Assembly: GCA_016191235.1 (NCBI GenBank)
Contig: JACPOZ010000006.1
Span: 1-64,000, forward strand
Direction: 5' to 3'
Origin: Gammaproteobacteria bacterium
GTDB taxonomy: Bacteria; Pseudomonadota; Gammaproteobacteria; Ga0077554; Ga007554
DNA length: 64,000 nt
Part shown: positions 37,518 through 46,425 of the stretch, piece by piece
Layout of the letters: each line of letters starts with the position of its first letter
Numbering within the stretch: the stretch's first letter is position 1
Position numbers and translations under genes: made by a program
The notes under the pieces: generated by a model
What the model saw: the letters and a program-made list of their open reading frames with translations, nothing else
What the model was told of the DNA's origin: nothing
Databases searched by the model: none

Positions 37518-37898
37518 CTAATGCAATAATTCATGGGTAAACCTGTCGCGCCCTTTCCAGAAATTACACTGCGGGCATGACTCGCCCTCTGGATAATCAA
37601 TACCCTCCTCATGAGGGCAGCCTATAATTTCCTCGACCATAGCAACAGACCCGGCCTCGTTTTGCTCGATAAAGGCAAGCACTTCCCCCAATATTTTTTC
37701 CGATTTCCTTATGTCGCTCTCCGAAAACCATTTTTTCATTGGCTCTGCTTCAGCACCTTCGGTTTTCACAATCCCACAAACCAGTTTAGTGGCGGCTTTG
37801 TTGGTTGGGCCATAAAACGCTATCGTCGCAACGGGATAGCCCATGTGACTCTTGCTGGCTTTCTTGGAAATGAGTTTTTTGTATTTACCTTGTGGCAT
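37518..37898 (-). CDS. conserved protein with C-terminal cysteine cluster, unknown
   Basis: A 126-residue protein. The N-terminus is basic (MPQGKYKKLISKKASKS), the middle reads YPVATIAFYGPTNKAATKLV, and the C-terminus has a possible zinc site: CPHEEGIDYPEGESCPQC followed by FWKGRDRF. The arrangement is conserved-looking, but I cannot attach a function. It is convergent with recJ and ends 13 bases from its stop. Confidence 0.6.
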   Translation of the reverse strand: MPQGKYKKLISKKASKSHMGYPVATIAFYGPTNKAATKLVCGIVKTEGAEAEPMKKWFSESDIRKSEKILGEVLAFIEQNEAGSVAMVEEIIGCPHEEGIDYPEGESCPQCNFWKGRDRFTHELLH

Positions 37899-38021
37899 GT
37901 TTGTTTCCGTGGTTTGTTGATGCTTGAGCTAACCAGCATGCGGAAAGCGCGGTTTTTTGCACCCTGGTTGAGCAAATTGTTGACGCTCAGGCATCAAATT
38001 GAACCCTATCATGGAATTTGC

Positions 38022-38867
38022 CTAATTATCCGCAATATCCAGCAATCCCAGCACCCCCTCCAACCCGCAATGATTAAGTACCGCCCCCGCCTGTGCCTGC
38101 ACAGCGGGTTTGGCGTGATAGGCAATGCTGAATCCAGCGGTTTTCATCATTTCCAGGTCGTTGGCGCCGTCACCCATCGCAACGGCCTGGGCGGGCGAGA
38201 TGCCGAGCTGCTTGCATAAATCCAGCAGGAATTCGGCCTTACCCTTCGCGCCAGTGATGTCGCCAAGGATGCGGCCAGTGAGGTGGCCGTCGACGATTTC
38301 CAGCACATTGGCGCGGGCATAGTCGAGATTGAAGCGCTCCTTGAGGCGTTCGGTGAAGAAGGTGAAGCCGCCGGACACCAAGCCAATCTTGATGCCCTGG
38401 GCGCGCAGACCGGCGATCATCTGTTAGGCGCCGGGATTCGGTCTCAGGCGTTCGTTGTAGACGTGCTCCAGCGCATCCGCGTGCAGGCCTGCCAGCAGGG
38501 CGACACGCTGCGTGAGCGAGGTCTCGAAATTGATCTCGCCACGCATCGCCGCGGACGTGATGGCGGAGACTTGGGGTTTGACGCCGATGAAGTCCGCGAT
38601 CTCGTCGATGCACTCGATGTTGATCAGCGTGGAGTCCATATCGGTGACCAGCAGACGCACCTGATCGGGGCGGAAGTCCTGTGGCAGCAAGTTGATATCG
38701 ATGCTGGCCGTGGCGCGCAGTGCCGCCACTGCTTCGGCGGCAATAGGCGCTTCTGAACGCAGCCTGTAATAGCCGCTACCATGGTCAATGTCGCAATGTA
38801 GCTGAGCGGCAATGGCACGGGCGGTGTCTTTGGTGAGATTGGAACCTTGAAGTATGACGGTAGGCAT
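38022..38867 (-). pseudogene. serB: phosphoserine phosphatase SerB with an in-frame stop
   Basis: SerB removes phosphate from phosphoserine in the last step of serine synthesis. From the start MPTVILQGSNL, the N-half holds the catalytic VTDMDSTLINIECIDEIADF. The C-half holds SGGFTFFTERLKERF and the metal-binding GDGANDLEMM. Between them one codon is TAA (38424-38426) where homologues have Glu (PGA-stop-QMIAGL), with no frame change on either side. The next ATG is two codons on, so reinitiation might make a split enzyme. A sequencing error is also possible. Confidence 0.85.
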
Positions 38868-38916
38868 GGTTTGTTGTGTTTGGAGGTTGGTAGGGGTGTC
38901 ATTGTACAACAGGCTG

Positions 38917-40077
38917 TTACTCCCCCAAAAACAGACCCAACAAATCATTCAGAAAGCGCCTGCCCAGCTCAGTGGGACGAATGGTGTGGATGTCCCATTC
39001 GATCAGTCCTTTTTTTTCCGCCTGCTGCAAGCCTTGTTTCACGATGGAGATCGGTTGACCGGTATGCTCAGCAAATAACGCTACCGGAAAGCCATCGGTG
39101 AGGCGCAGGGCGTTCATCATGAATTCCAGGCCGACATCGTTGCGCTTCAGTGGTTGTGTTCCGCCGATGCGCGCAGGGGTAGCCGCCTTGGCCAGGTAAT
39201 CTCGCGGGTTTTTGACTTTCCAGCTGCGGGTGATGCGTTGGTGCTGCGCATCGCTGATCTTGCCATGCGCCCCCGCGCCGATGCCCAGATAATCGCCGAA
39301 GCGCCAGTAATTCAGGTTGTGGCGGCATTCATGGCCAGGTTGAGCGTAGGCGGATACCTCGTATTGCCGGTAACCGTGAGTCGCGAGCTGATGCTGGCAC
39401 TGTTCCTGCATCTCCCATAGTGCGTCATCCTCCGGCAATGCGGGGGGGTTAACGTAAAAGGCGGTATTCGGCTCAAGGGTGAGCTGGTACAGGGAAATAT
39501 GCGCGGGTTGAAGGGCGATGGCGTGCCCGATGTCGGTCAGCGCCTGGGCAACGGACTGTCCAGGCAGGCCAAACATCAGATCAAGGTTGAAGTTATCAAA
39601 GCCGGCGGCATGTGCGGTTTCTGCGGCAGTGAACGCCTCGCGCGCACCATGAATGCGTCCTAACTTTTGCAGCATTCCGGTGTCGAAACTTTGTATGCCG
39701 AGCGACAAACGATTGACGCCGACGGCGCGGAACTCGCGGAATTTACCGTATTCCCAGGTGCCGGGATTGGCCTCCATGGTGATCTCGATTCCAGGCTTGC
39801 AGGGTAGCCGCGCGCGAATTTCAGAAAATAGCTGGTCGAAGGCGGCGGGCGAAAACAGGCTGGGCGTTCCGCCGCCGATGAAGATGCTTTCAATAGAGCG
39901 CCCCCACACCGACGGCAGCTCCTGTTCGAGGTCGGCGATCAATGCCGCAATGTATTCGGCCTCAGGCAGGGCGTCCTTTGCCTCGTGCGAATTGAAATCG
40001 CAATACGGGCACTTGCGCACGCACCAGGGCATGTGTACGTACAGGGAGAGCGGCGGCAGGGTGGTGAAATTGAACAT
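38917..40077 (-). CDS. HemW-like radical SAM heme chaperone
   Basis: A radical SAM protein of about 386 residues, often mis-named coproporphyrinogen III oxidase. The start MFNFTTLPPLSLYVH at 40077 is closer to the family than the track start. The iron-sulfur motif is CVRKCPYCDFNSHEAK with the extra Cys of the HemW type. Other family segments are SIFIGGGTPSLFSP, EITMEANPG and GVNRLSLGIQSFD. The C-terminal HemN domain ends RRFLNDLLGLFL. It should handle heme or heme delivery rather than make protoporphyrin. It lies upstream of serB. Confidence 0.88.
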   Translation of the reverse strand: MFNFTTLPPLSLYVHMPWCVRKCPYCDFNSHEAKDALPEAEYIAALIADLEQELPSVWGRSIESIFIGGGTPSLFSPAAFDQLFSEIRARLPCKPGIEITMEANPGTWEYGKFREFRAVGVNRLSLGIQSFDTGMLQKLGRIHGAREAFTAAETAHAAGFDNFNLDLMFGLPGQSVAQALTDIGHAIALQPAHISLYQLTLEPNTAFYVNPPALPEDDALWEMQEQCQHQLATHGYRQYEVSAYAQPGHECRHNLNYWRFGDYLGIGAGAHGKISDAQHQRITRSWKVKNPRDYLAKAATPARIGGTQPLKRNDVGLEFMMNALRLTDGFPVALFAEHTGQPISIVKQGLQQAEKKGLIEWDIHTIRPTELGRRFLNDLLGLFLGE

Positions 40078-40291
40078 GGCAATCCAGGGTATTAACTCAA
40101 GAGATTGTAGCAAGCCAGGGAAATGGACGGGAATGTTGTTTTGATTTTATCAGGCGCGTATATTGCGCGACTTGCAAGGTAAGACTAAGATTAATTTAAT
40201 GTTCGATTTTTAATGTGCTTAGGCGCGAGTTGCAAAGTATTTTCGCAGGTTCCGGCACGGGCGCGCCAGCGGATTCAAGGGGTATCAGGTT

Positions 40292-41338
40292 ATGTTTACT
40301 AAAGGGTTGGTTGCCGTCGCGTTGATCTGCGCATCCGCGTTCTCCATGGCGGGCGAGGCTGTCGCACATAAACATGCCCATGGAAAGAAATCCACCGTTA
40401 TTGCAACGGCTCATAAATCCGTCGTCAAAAAGGTGGCGGTCAAAGTTGTAAAACGCAAGCACGTCCGTCACGCTAAGTCTGACATCAGGCATGTCGCGCG
40501 GGTCAAGCATGCGCGGAAGGCGAGCTCGCACAGATATGCGGTTGCGCGCAGTGATGACGGGAGTTTGGTGCTGATGTCATCCATGGCACTGGTGGTCAGC
40601 CAGGAGGACGAGAAAACAATTTACGCCAAGCATTCTGACGTAAGAAGCCCAATCGCCTCGCTCACCAAACTGATGACGGCGATGGTTGTTCTTGACGCGA
40701 ATCTACCCATGAATGAGCCACTGATGGTCACCGGGGATGATGTCGACATGCTGCGGGGATCGAGCTCCAGATTGCCGGTTGACTCCGTGCTCAGCCGTGA
40801 AGACATGTTGCATCTGGCGCTGATGGCCTCGGAAAACCGCGCCGCATCCGCGCTTTCACGTGCCTACCCCGGTGGCCGCCACGCATTCGTCGAGGCCATG
40901 AACCGTAAGGCGCGCGAGATCGGGATGACGCAAAGCCGCTTTATCGACTCCACCGGTTTACATGCCGAGAACAGTGCCACCGCGCAGGATCTGGTCAAAA
41001 TGGTCAAGGCCTCTTACCAGTATCCGCTAATCCGCCGCTTCAGCACCTCCGAATCCTACGACGTGGCGCTCAACGAGCGCTCTCTTCCCGTGCATTTCAG
41101 AAACACCAATGCCCTGATAAAGAACGTCGGCTGGGATATTGGCCTGAGCAAGACGGGATATATCAACGAAGCGGGGCGCTGCCTGGTAATGCAGGCGCGG
41201 ATAGCGCAGCAACCGGTGATTATCGTGCTGCTCGATTCACAAGGTGCCTATACGCGTATTGGTGATGCCAATCGCGTGAAGAAATGGATAGAAACCAAGG
41301 CGCTGCGCGCATCGAGCAGGACGGCGAAGTTTGGCTGA
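40292..41338 (+). CDS. D-alanyl-D-alanine endopeptidase, PBP7-like
   Basis: A 348-residue periplasmic penicillin-binding protein that cuts peptidoglycan cross-links. A signal peptide (VAVALICASAFSMAGEAVA) precedes a His/Lys-rich segment (HKHAHGKKST through KRKHVRHAK). The three active-site motifs are present: SLTK in IASLTKLMTAMV, SEN in MASENRAASALSRAYPGG, and KTG in LSKTGYINEAG. The large palindrome at 41346 follows eight bases after its stop and could end the message. Confidence 0.88.
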   Translation: MFTKGLVAVALICASAFSMAGEAVAHKHAHGKKSTVIATAHKSVVKKVAVKVVKRKHVRHAKSDIRHVARVKHARKASSHRYAVARSDDGSLVLMSSMALVVSQEDEKTIYAKHSDVRSPIASLTKLMTAMVVLDANLPMNEPLMVTGDDVDMLRGSSSRLPVDSVLSREDMLHLALMASENRAASALSRAYPGGRHAFVEAMNRKAREIGMTQSRFIDSTGLHAENSATAQDLVKMVKASYQYPLIRRFSTSESYDVALNERSLPVHFRNTNALIKNVGWDIGLSKTGYINEAGRCLVMQARIAQQPVIIVLLDSQGAYTRIGDANRVKKWIETKALRASSRTAKFG

Positions 41339-41345
41339 CCGCATG

Positions 41346-41617
41346 CTAGTGCCGTGTCACAGGGGTTTTGACGCCTGCTGAGCCTCTGAGCGGGCCGGGG
41401 GTTAGGCGCGCCGACGAAGGCATAGCCTGACGCTATGTCGAGGAGGCGCAACAACGCTCCCGGCCCGCTCAGAGGCTCCCTCCGGGCGGCGCTGGAAAAC
41501 GCTGTGGCGGTGTTGCCGCCCCTTGACGTGGGACCCGCCACGCCAGCGGGGCGGCGCCTTGCCACAGCGTTTTGCAGCGCCGCAGCAGGCGTCAAAACCC
41601 CTGTGACACGGCACTAG
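41346..41617. repeat. 272-bp three-arm palindromic element
   Basis: Perfect 35-base ends (CTAGTGCCGTGTCACAGGGG and onward) lie at 41346-41380 and 41583-41617. Directly inside is hairpin A, 19 perfect pairs (AGCCTCTGAGCGGGCCGGG, 41381-41399 with 41459-41477). Then hairpin B, 20 bases with one mismatch (GCGCTGGAAAACGCTGTGGC, 41489-41508 with 41561-41580). Nearly all bases are in a stem, giving a three-way junction. It fills the gap between convergent pbp and rdgB genes and encodes no plausible protein. Confidence 0.85.
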
Positions 41618-41632
41618 GCCCTTACGCCATTT

Positions 41633-42220
41633 TCAGGTTAATGCGCTGAGCAGTTGACGCAGGGCTTGCCCGCGATGGCTCAAGCGGTTTTTCACCTCTG
41701 GCGCAAGTTCCGCGCCGGAGCAATTCCGCCGCGGCACGAGGAACACTGGATCGTAACCAAAGCCATGGGTGCCGCGCGGCGTGAACAGAATGCTTCCTTC
41801 CCAGGTGCCCTGGCAAATGATCGGGGTGGGGTCGAGGGCGTGCCGCATGTAAACCATAAAGCATTGGAAGCGTGCCGAACGTTGAGGCTCTGGGACATCG
41901 GCAAGATCGGCAAGCAGCTTTTCCAGATTGGCGCGGTCATCGGCACCCGGCCCTGCATATCGCGCCGAATAGATGCCGGGTGCGCCATTGAGGGCGTCCA
42001 CCTCAAGCCCGGAATCATCGGCGATGGCAGGCAGGCCGGTGTGCTGTGCTGCGTTACGCGCCTTGAGGATGGCGTTCTCCACGAAGGTCAGGCCCGTCTC
42101 TTCTATTTCCGGGACGCCGAACGCCGACTGGGGCAGCACTTCGATATAATGCCCCGCCAGCATTTCGCTGATTTCACGGGCCTTGCCTGCGTTGTTGCTG
42201 GCCAGCACAATGCGCTTCAT
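41633..42220 (-). CDS. rdgB: dITP/XTP pyrophosphatase RdgB
   Basis: A 195-residue house-cleaning enzyme that hydrolyses non-canonical purine nucleotides. The nucleotide-binding start IVLASNNAGKAREISEML, the catalytic ETGLTFVENAILKARNAA and ADDSGLEVDALNGAPG are intact. The FGYDPVFLVP segment completes the site. It lies 13 bases after rph, the common arrangement, so they are co-transcribed. Confidence 0.95.
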   Translation of the reverse strand: MKRIVLASNNAGKAREISEMLAGHYIEVLPQSAFGVPEIEETGLTFVENAILKARNAAQHTGLPAIADDSGLEVDALNGAPGIYSARYAGPGADDRANLEKLLADLADVPEPQRSARFQCFMVYMRHALDPTPIICQGTWEGSILFTPRGTHGFGYDPVFLVPRRNCSGAELAPEVKNRLSHRGQALRQLLSALT

Positions 42221-42233
42221 GTGTACGCTCCGG

Positions 42234-42950
42234 TTAGCCCTGTAACGCTGCCTGTTGTTTCTTGATCAGGTCGCTAATGCCAGTTTTGGCGAGCTCGATC
42301 ATGGTCAGCAGTTCGTCCATACGGAAGGCGTGGCCCTCGGCGGTACCCTGGATTTCAACAAAAGCACCCGCCTCGTTCATGATGACATTCATGTCGGTCT
42401 CAGCCTCGGAATCCTCCTTGTAATCGAGATCCAGCACCGGGAGTCCCTGGTAAATGCCCACCGACACGGAGGCGATAAAGCCGTGGATAGGGTTACCTTT
42501 GATGAGGTTGCGCTTGCGCAAATGGGCAATGGCGTCAACCAGTGCGACGTAGCCGCCGGTGATCGAGGCGGTACGCGTGCCGCCGTCCGCCTGGATAACG
42601 TCGCAATCTACGGTAATGGTGCGCTCGCCCAGCGCTTCCATATTCACCACGGCACGCAACGAGCGCCCGATGAGGCGCTGGATTTCCATGGTGCGCCCGC
42701 CCTGTTTGCCTTGTGCCGCCTCGCGGCCCATGCGCTGACCGGTGGAGCGCGGCAACATGCCGTATTCCGCCGTTACCCAGCCCTTGCCGGTACCTTTCAG
42801 GAAGCGCGGGGTCTTCTCTTCCACAGTGGCGTTACATATGACCTTCGTATCGCCGAACTCCACCAGTACCGAACCTTCGGCGTGCTTGGTATAGCGGCGG
42901 GTTAGTGTAATAGGACGCAATTCGTCTTGAGCTCGACCGCTGGGGCGCAT
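42234..42950 (-). CDS. rph: ribonuclease PH
   Basis: A 238-residue phosphorolytic exonuclease that trims tRNA 3' ends. Typical segments are the start [53 protein letters not shown] and [12 protein letters not shown]. Full length. It leads rdgB. The 168 bases before it hold an 11-base hairpin (TTAACCCGAAT) that probably belongs to the end of ald. Confidence 0.95.
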   Translation of the reverse strand: MRPSGRAQDELRPITLTRRYTKHAEGSVLVEFGDTKVICNATVEEKTPRFLKGTGKGWVTAEYGMLPRSTGQRMGREAAQGKQGGRTMEIQRLIGRSLRAVVNMEALGERTITVDCDVIQADGGTRTASITGGYVALVDAIAHLRKRNLIKGNPIHGFIASVSVGIYQGLPVLDLDYKEDSEAETDMNVIMNEAGAFVEIQGTAEGHAFRMDELLTMIELAKTGISDLIKKQQAALQG

Positions 42951-43017
42951 GGGTTCAACCTTCTTAATGGAATGGAAAAATAACGGCGGATTATACCCTG
43001 AATTCCAATCGCCGTTT

Positions 43018-43048
43018 TTAACCCGAATGTTTCATAAATTCGGGTTAA
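43018..43048. terminator. hairpin between ald and rph
   Basis: TTAACCCGAAT and ATTCGGGTTAA form a perfect 11-base stem with a 9-base loop, about 70 bases past the ald stop. There is a short T run on only one side (GTTTTTAACCC), so its terminator role is tentative. Confidence 0.4.
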
Positions 43049-43118
43049 GATCATAAGAGCGTTACGCTTCAGACCTGAAACCGCCAGTCCTACCTGCTTT
43101 TTATAGGTTAAAACGCTG

Positions 43119-44231
43119 CTACAACGCGAGCGCGGTCTCTGCCTCTGTGTACGGCATCCCCAGGTCCTCCGCCACGCCACGGCAAGTTAGTGCGCCACGA
43201 TGGGTATTGAGTCCCGCACGCAAGGTTGCGTCGCCGCGTAAGGCGTTCAAACCGTTGTCTGCCAGCGCAATGATGTAGGGCAAGGTCTGATTGACCAGCG
43301 CAAGCGTGCTGGTGCGCGGCACTGCCCCCGGCATGTTGGCAACGCAGTAATGCACCACGCCGCCGACGATGTACGTGGGATCATGATGGGTGGTGGGGTG
43401 GGTGGTCTCCACGCAGCCACCCTGATCGACCGAGACATCCACAATCACGCTGCCGGGGCGCATGCCCTGTAGCATGTCACGCGTTATCAGCCAGGGTGCG
43501 CGGTGACCGGCGATCAGCACCGCGCCGACCACCAGGTCGGCATGGAACACGGCATCTTCGATATTTGTCTCGTTGCTGGTGCGGGTCTGAAGCCGTCCCA
43601 TGAAGATGTCATCCAGATATTGCAGGCGCTCGTGGCGCGTATCGAGGATGGTCACCTGCGCGCCCATGCCCACGGCGATTCTGGCCGCATTGAGGCCCAC
43701 TACGCCACCGCCCAAAATCGCCACCTGCCCCGGCGATACCCCCGGCACTCCACCCAGCAGCACACCGCGCCCACCCATATGTTTCTCAAGGCAGGTTGCA
43801 CCCACCTGGGTAGCCATGCGCCCAGCCACTTCGCTCATCGGCGCAAGCAGGGGAAGATGACCGTTGGAAGTCGTCACGGTTTCATAGGCAATGCCGGTGA
43901 CGCCCGATGCCAGCATGCGCTCGGCCAGCGCGCGGTTGGCAGCCAGGTGCAGGTAGGTGAGGAGCGTGAGATCCTGGCGCAAAAAGGCGTATTCGGATGC
44001 AATAGGCTCCTTCACCTTCACCACCATCTGTGCGGACCACGCCGCTGCGGCGTCGGGCACAATTTCGCCGCCTGCGGCGTGATATTCGCCATCCATGATG
44101 CCGCTCCCCAAGCCCGCGCCCCTTTGCACTAAAACACGGTGGCCGCGGCGGGAGAGTGTTTGCACCACGTCGGGCGTCATCCCAACCCGGTTTTCATCGT
44201 CTTTGATTTCTTTGGGAAGGCCAATAAGCAT
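43119..44231 (-). CDS. ald: alanine dehydrogenase
   Basis: A 370-residue NAD enzyme that converts alanine to pyruvate and ammonia, and the reverse. The N-terminal signature is [20 protein letters not shown]. The substrate loop includes [17 protein letters not shown] and the NAD fold [20 protein letters not shown]. The C-terminal SIRALADNGL-like stretch ([16 protein letters not shown]) is family-like. Single gene. Confidence 0.94.
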   Translation of the reverse strand: MLIGLPKEIKDDENRVGMTPDVVQTLSRRGHRVLVQRGAGLGSGIMDGEYHAAGGEIVPDAAAAWSAQMVVKVKEPIASEYAFLRQDLTLLTYLHLAANRALAERMLASGVTGIAYETVTTSNGHLPLLAPMSEVAGRMATQVGATCLEKHMGGRGVLLGGVPGVSPGQVAILGGGVVGLNAARIAVGMGAQVTILDTRHERLQYLDDIFMGRLQTRTSNETNIEDAVFHADLVVGAVLIAGHRAPWLITRDMLQGMRPGSVIVDVSVDQGGCVETTHPTTHHDPTYIVGGVVHYCVANMPGAVPRTSTLALVNQTLPYIIALADNGLNALRGDATLRAGLNTHRGALTCRGVAEDLGMPYTEAETALAL

Positions 44232-44410
44232 GGGAGGTTCCTTTCAAAATGCATGTAAATATCTGATAAACTCAAGTGAGATCACGCCAGCCGGGTCGCC
44301 CGATATTTCAGGACTTCCGGCTTCATGATACTGCTGTAAACCCCGGGTGCAAAGCAAAGTCCAGGCAGATTTTTTCGTTAACATATCAACCTAAAAACGG
44401 CATTTCACCC

Positions 44411-44440
44411 CAGAGCACACGGAGAACACAGAGGAAAAAC
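44411..44440. repeat. CACAGAG-type dispersed repeat, second copy
   Basis: CAGAGCACACGGAGAACACAGAGGAAAAAC shares GAGAACACAGAGGAAAA-like sequence with the repeat at 4120-4189. A partner arm, TTTCTTTGTGTCCTCTG, lies near 44505. The 44232-44657 stretch holds this and the hairpin at 44526 and no gene. Confidence 0.45.
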
Positions 44441-44525
44441 AAGACCTTGGCACGGTATACTGCATCACCTGCCGGGTGGCTGTACTGTTACGCTAACCTT
44501 ATGAATTTCTTTGTGTCCTCTGCTA

Positions 44526-44612
44526 GCAGCCTGTCTGACTTAGGGGATCGTAGCGAGAAAGCGGTCCATTTTCCGCTTTCGCAGTAGATTCGACCTAAGT
44601 CAGGCAGGCTGC
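44526..44612. repeat. 87-bp hairpin element
   Basis: Outer arms GCAGCCTGTCTGACTTAGG and CCTAAGTCAGGCAGGCTGC pair with one mismatch. Inner arms end GAAAGCGG and CCGCTTTC around TCCATTTT. It lies 45 bases upstream of the DUF1499 gene. Confidence 0.65.
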
Positions 44613-44657
44613 CAGGGTTCAATAGCTTTTTTTAGGATCGGTTCTGGAGGGTAGAGA

Positions 44658-45158
44658 GTGGATGTTTCGACGACGGCGTTCGTCCTGCGACTGGCATTGG
44701 CGGTGCTGCTCATCCCTGTTGTGTTACTCGCACTGGGACTGGCGTGGAACCGCTCTCCCTTTGGCGAGCCGCCGGGTTTTGCCGTCCGGCTCAAGACATA
44801 TCTTACGACGCATGTGGCGGAAGTGCGTGATGACGCGATTTTTCCCGAGCTGCGTCCGCGCCATTATGATCTTGCAATGCAGCCTCTGTTCGAGGCGCTA
44901 AGCCGTGCGGCGCACGATTTGGGGTGGGAAATTGCCGGAATTGACGCTGAGCACAAGATTTTGCGCGCAGTGGTGGCCACGCCGGTATGGCGCTTCAAGG
45001 ACGATGTAACTGTCTGGCTGCAGCCTTCGCCGCAAGGAGGAAGCGCTGTCTATGTGCGTTCGGAATCGCGCATTGGAAAGGGTGATTTGGGGGCGAACAC
45101 CCGGCATGTCCTGGATTTTATCCAGGCAACAGAGAAAATCATGGACGCGAAAAAATAA
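44658..45158 (+). CDS. DUF1499 membrane-anchored protein
   Basis: A 166-residue protein of the DUF1499 group. One N-terminal span (LALAVLLIPVVLLALGLAW) is followed by a small domain with the conserved FPELRPRHYD, LGWEIAGIDAEHKILRAVV and SESRIGKGDLGANTRHVLDF. The start codon is GTG with GGAGG upstream. A strong terminator overlaps its stop. The function of the family is unknown to me. Confidence 0.7.
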   Translation: MDVSTTAFVLRLALAVLLIPVVLLALGLAWNRSPFGEPPGFAVRLKTYLTTHVAEVRDDAIFPELRPRHYDLAMQPLFEALSRAAHDLGWEIAGIDAEHKILRAVVATPVWRFKDDVTVWLQPSPQGGSAVYVRSESRIGKGDLGANTRHVLDFIQATEKIMDAKK

Positions 45159-45181
45159 AAGCCGGCACTAAGGCCGGCTTT
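45158..45181. terminator. intrinsic terminator after the DUF1499 gene
   Basis: AAAGCCGGC-ACTAAG-GCCGGCTTT is a 9-base stem that should work for both the DUF1499 gene and the convergent lipoprotein gene. Confidence 0.8.
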
Positions 45182-45212
45182 CAAGAACAGCAATGCTATA
45201 AGTTACAAACTT

Positions 45213-45440
45213 TTACTGACCAGCGGCAGGAGCAGCAGGAGCAGCAGCGCCTTCGGCAGGAGCAGCAGCGCCGCCTTCGGCAGGAGCAGCAGGAGCAGCT
45301 TCAGCAGGAGCGGCAGGAGCAGCTTCGGCAGGAGCAGCAGCTTCGGGAGCGGGAGCAGGAGCTTCGGCTGTTTCTTCCTTTTTGCCGCAAGCAGCCAGGG
45401 ACAACGCCAACAAAGAAGCAAGGAGAATTGGGTGTTTCAT
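45213..45440 (-). CDS. Ala/Pro/Glu-repeat small lipoprotein
   Basis: A 75-residue protein. I start at MKHPILLASLLALSLAACGK (45440), which has AGGAA upstream; the track start adds an unrelated leader. The lipobox LSLAACG gives a lipid-modified Cys at residue 18. After KKEETAEA the rest is a low-complexity run of AAPAEA and AAPAEG units. The DNA is accordingly repetitive (GCAGGAGCAGCAG). It may be a surface or periplasmic spacer; repeat number could vary between strains. Confidence 0.65.
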   Translation of the reverse strand: MKHPILLASLLALSLAACGKKEETAEAPAPAPEAAAPAEAAPAAPAEAAPAAPAEGGAAAPAEGAAAPAAPAAGQ

Positions 45441-45665
45441 GTCAGTTCCTATAATCCTAATGAAAAAAATAAACGCGAATATCCACCATTTCCCGATACT
45501 GAAAACAGTTAAGTATCGAGCAAGCGCCATATTCTAGTGCTATTTGAGAAATTTTCCAATAGTTTAGCAATATTTTTTGGAGTGTCTCCAGAATTTGCGG
45601 GCCATGGACCGCCCTCATACGGTTAATCCTGCACGCCAATGATATAATTTGATTGTTGGTTATGT

Positions 45666-46418
45666 GTGATTTTGTCTTCCAGCGTTATGTGGAAATATTC
45701 GGAGGTTGTCTTGCCGCTGAGTCTGGATGGCCATCTTTATGATGGAGAAACCGATGTCCCTTGCGTCAGCGCGCCCTTGACCATAGCGGGTCCTGCGGGC
45801 AATTTGGAGGCTATTACCTCGTTGCCGCTTGAGGTGGAGGCGATGCGTGCCGTAGCGGTGATCTGCCATCCGCATCCACTTTTTGGCGGCACCATGGCCA
45901 ATAAGGTAGTGCATTACATGTCCCGCACCTTTAATGAGCTGGGCGTGGGGACGCTACGCTTTAACTTCCGGGGTGTGGGGGCGAGCGCGGGCAGCTATGC
46001 GCACGGCGTTGGCGAAACGGAAGACCTGCTGGCGGTGCTGGATTGGGTTGAAGAGCAGTACCCAGAACATGCTGTCTGGCTGGCGGGCTTTTCTTTCGGG
46101 GCCTACGTTGCGCTATGCGGTGCTGGCCGCAGGCCGGTGGCACGCCTTATTACGGTGGCGCCGCCAGCGAATCTTTTTGATCTTGACGCTGTACCTTTGC
46201 CGTCATGTCCGTGGCTGTTGATTCAAGGGGATCAGGATGAGATCGTTCCCTGCGACGAGGTACTGGATTGGGTGGATGGCCTGGCGCGCCCACCGAGGGT
46301 TATCTGCATGAAGGGGGTTGACCATTTTTTTCACGGTCATCTCAACGATTTGCGCGACAGGCTCAAGCAGGCGCTTGCGCCTCGTGGCACTAAAGCTGGG
46401 GATGCGAAGGTGGCATGA
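45666..46418 (+). CDS. alpha/beta hydrolase
   Basis: A serine hydrolase of about 240-250 residues. Features of the small COG2945-like group: VICHPHPLFGGTMANKVVHY near the N-terminus, GTLRFNFRGVGASAGSY, and the nucleophile elbow LAGFSFGAYVALC. The acid and His are likely in LLIQGDQDEIVP and VDHFFHGHL. The true start is unclear: ATG at 45666, 45687 or a later TTG. No substrate can be named. It is convergent with the HDOD gene and ends 8 bases from it. Confidence 0.75.
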   Translation: MILSSSVMWKYSEVVLPLSLDGHLYDGETDVPCVSAPLTIAGPAGNLEAITSLPLEVEAMRAVAVICHPHPLFGGTMANKVVHYMSRTFNELGVGTLRFNFRGVGASAGSYAHGVGETEDLLAVLDWVEEQYPEHAVWLAGFSFGAYVALCGAGRRPVARLITVAPPANLFDLDAVPLPSCPWLLIQGDQDEIVPCDEVLDWVDGLARPPRVICMKGVDHFFHGHLNDLRDRLKQALAPRGTKAGDAKVA

Positions 46419-46425
46419 CTGGTGG

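Noticed and set aside
38917-40077. Naming the radical SAM gene as coproporphyrinogen III oxidase HemN
   Set aside because: The iron-sulfur motif and size fit HemW rather than true HemN.
41435-41617. ORFs inside the 272-bp palindrome
   Set aside because: Open frames on both strands come from its high GC and symmetry; no start signal or family.
45203-45421. Leucine-rich 72-aa ORF (LLLLPKLLL repeats)
   Set aside because: It is the shadow of the Ala/Pro repeat lipoprotein in another frame; its repeats follow from the same GCAGGAG DNA.
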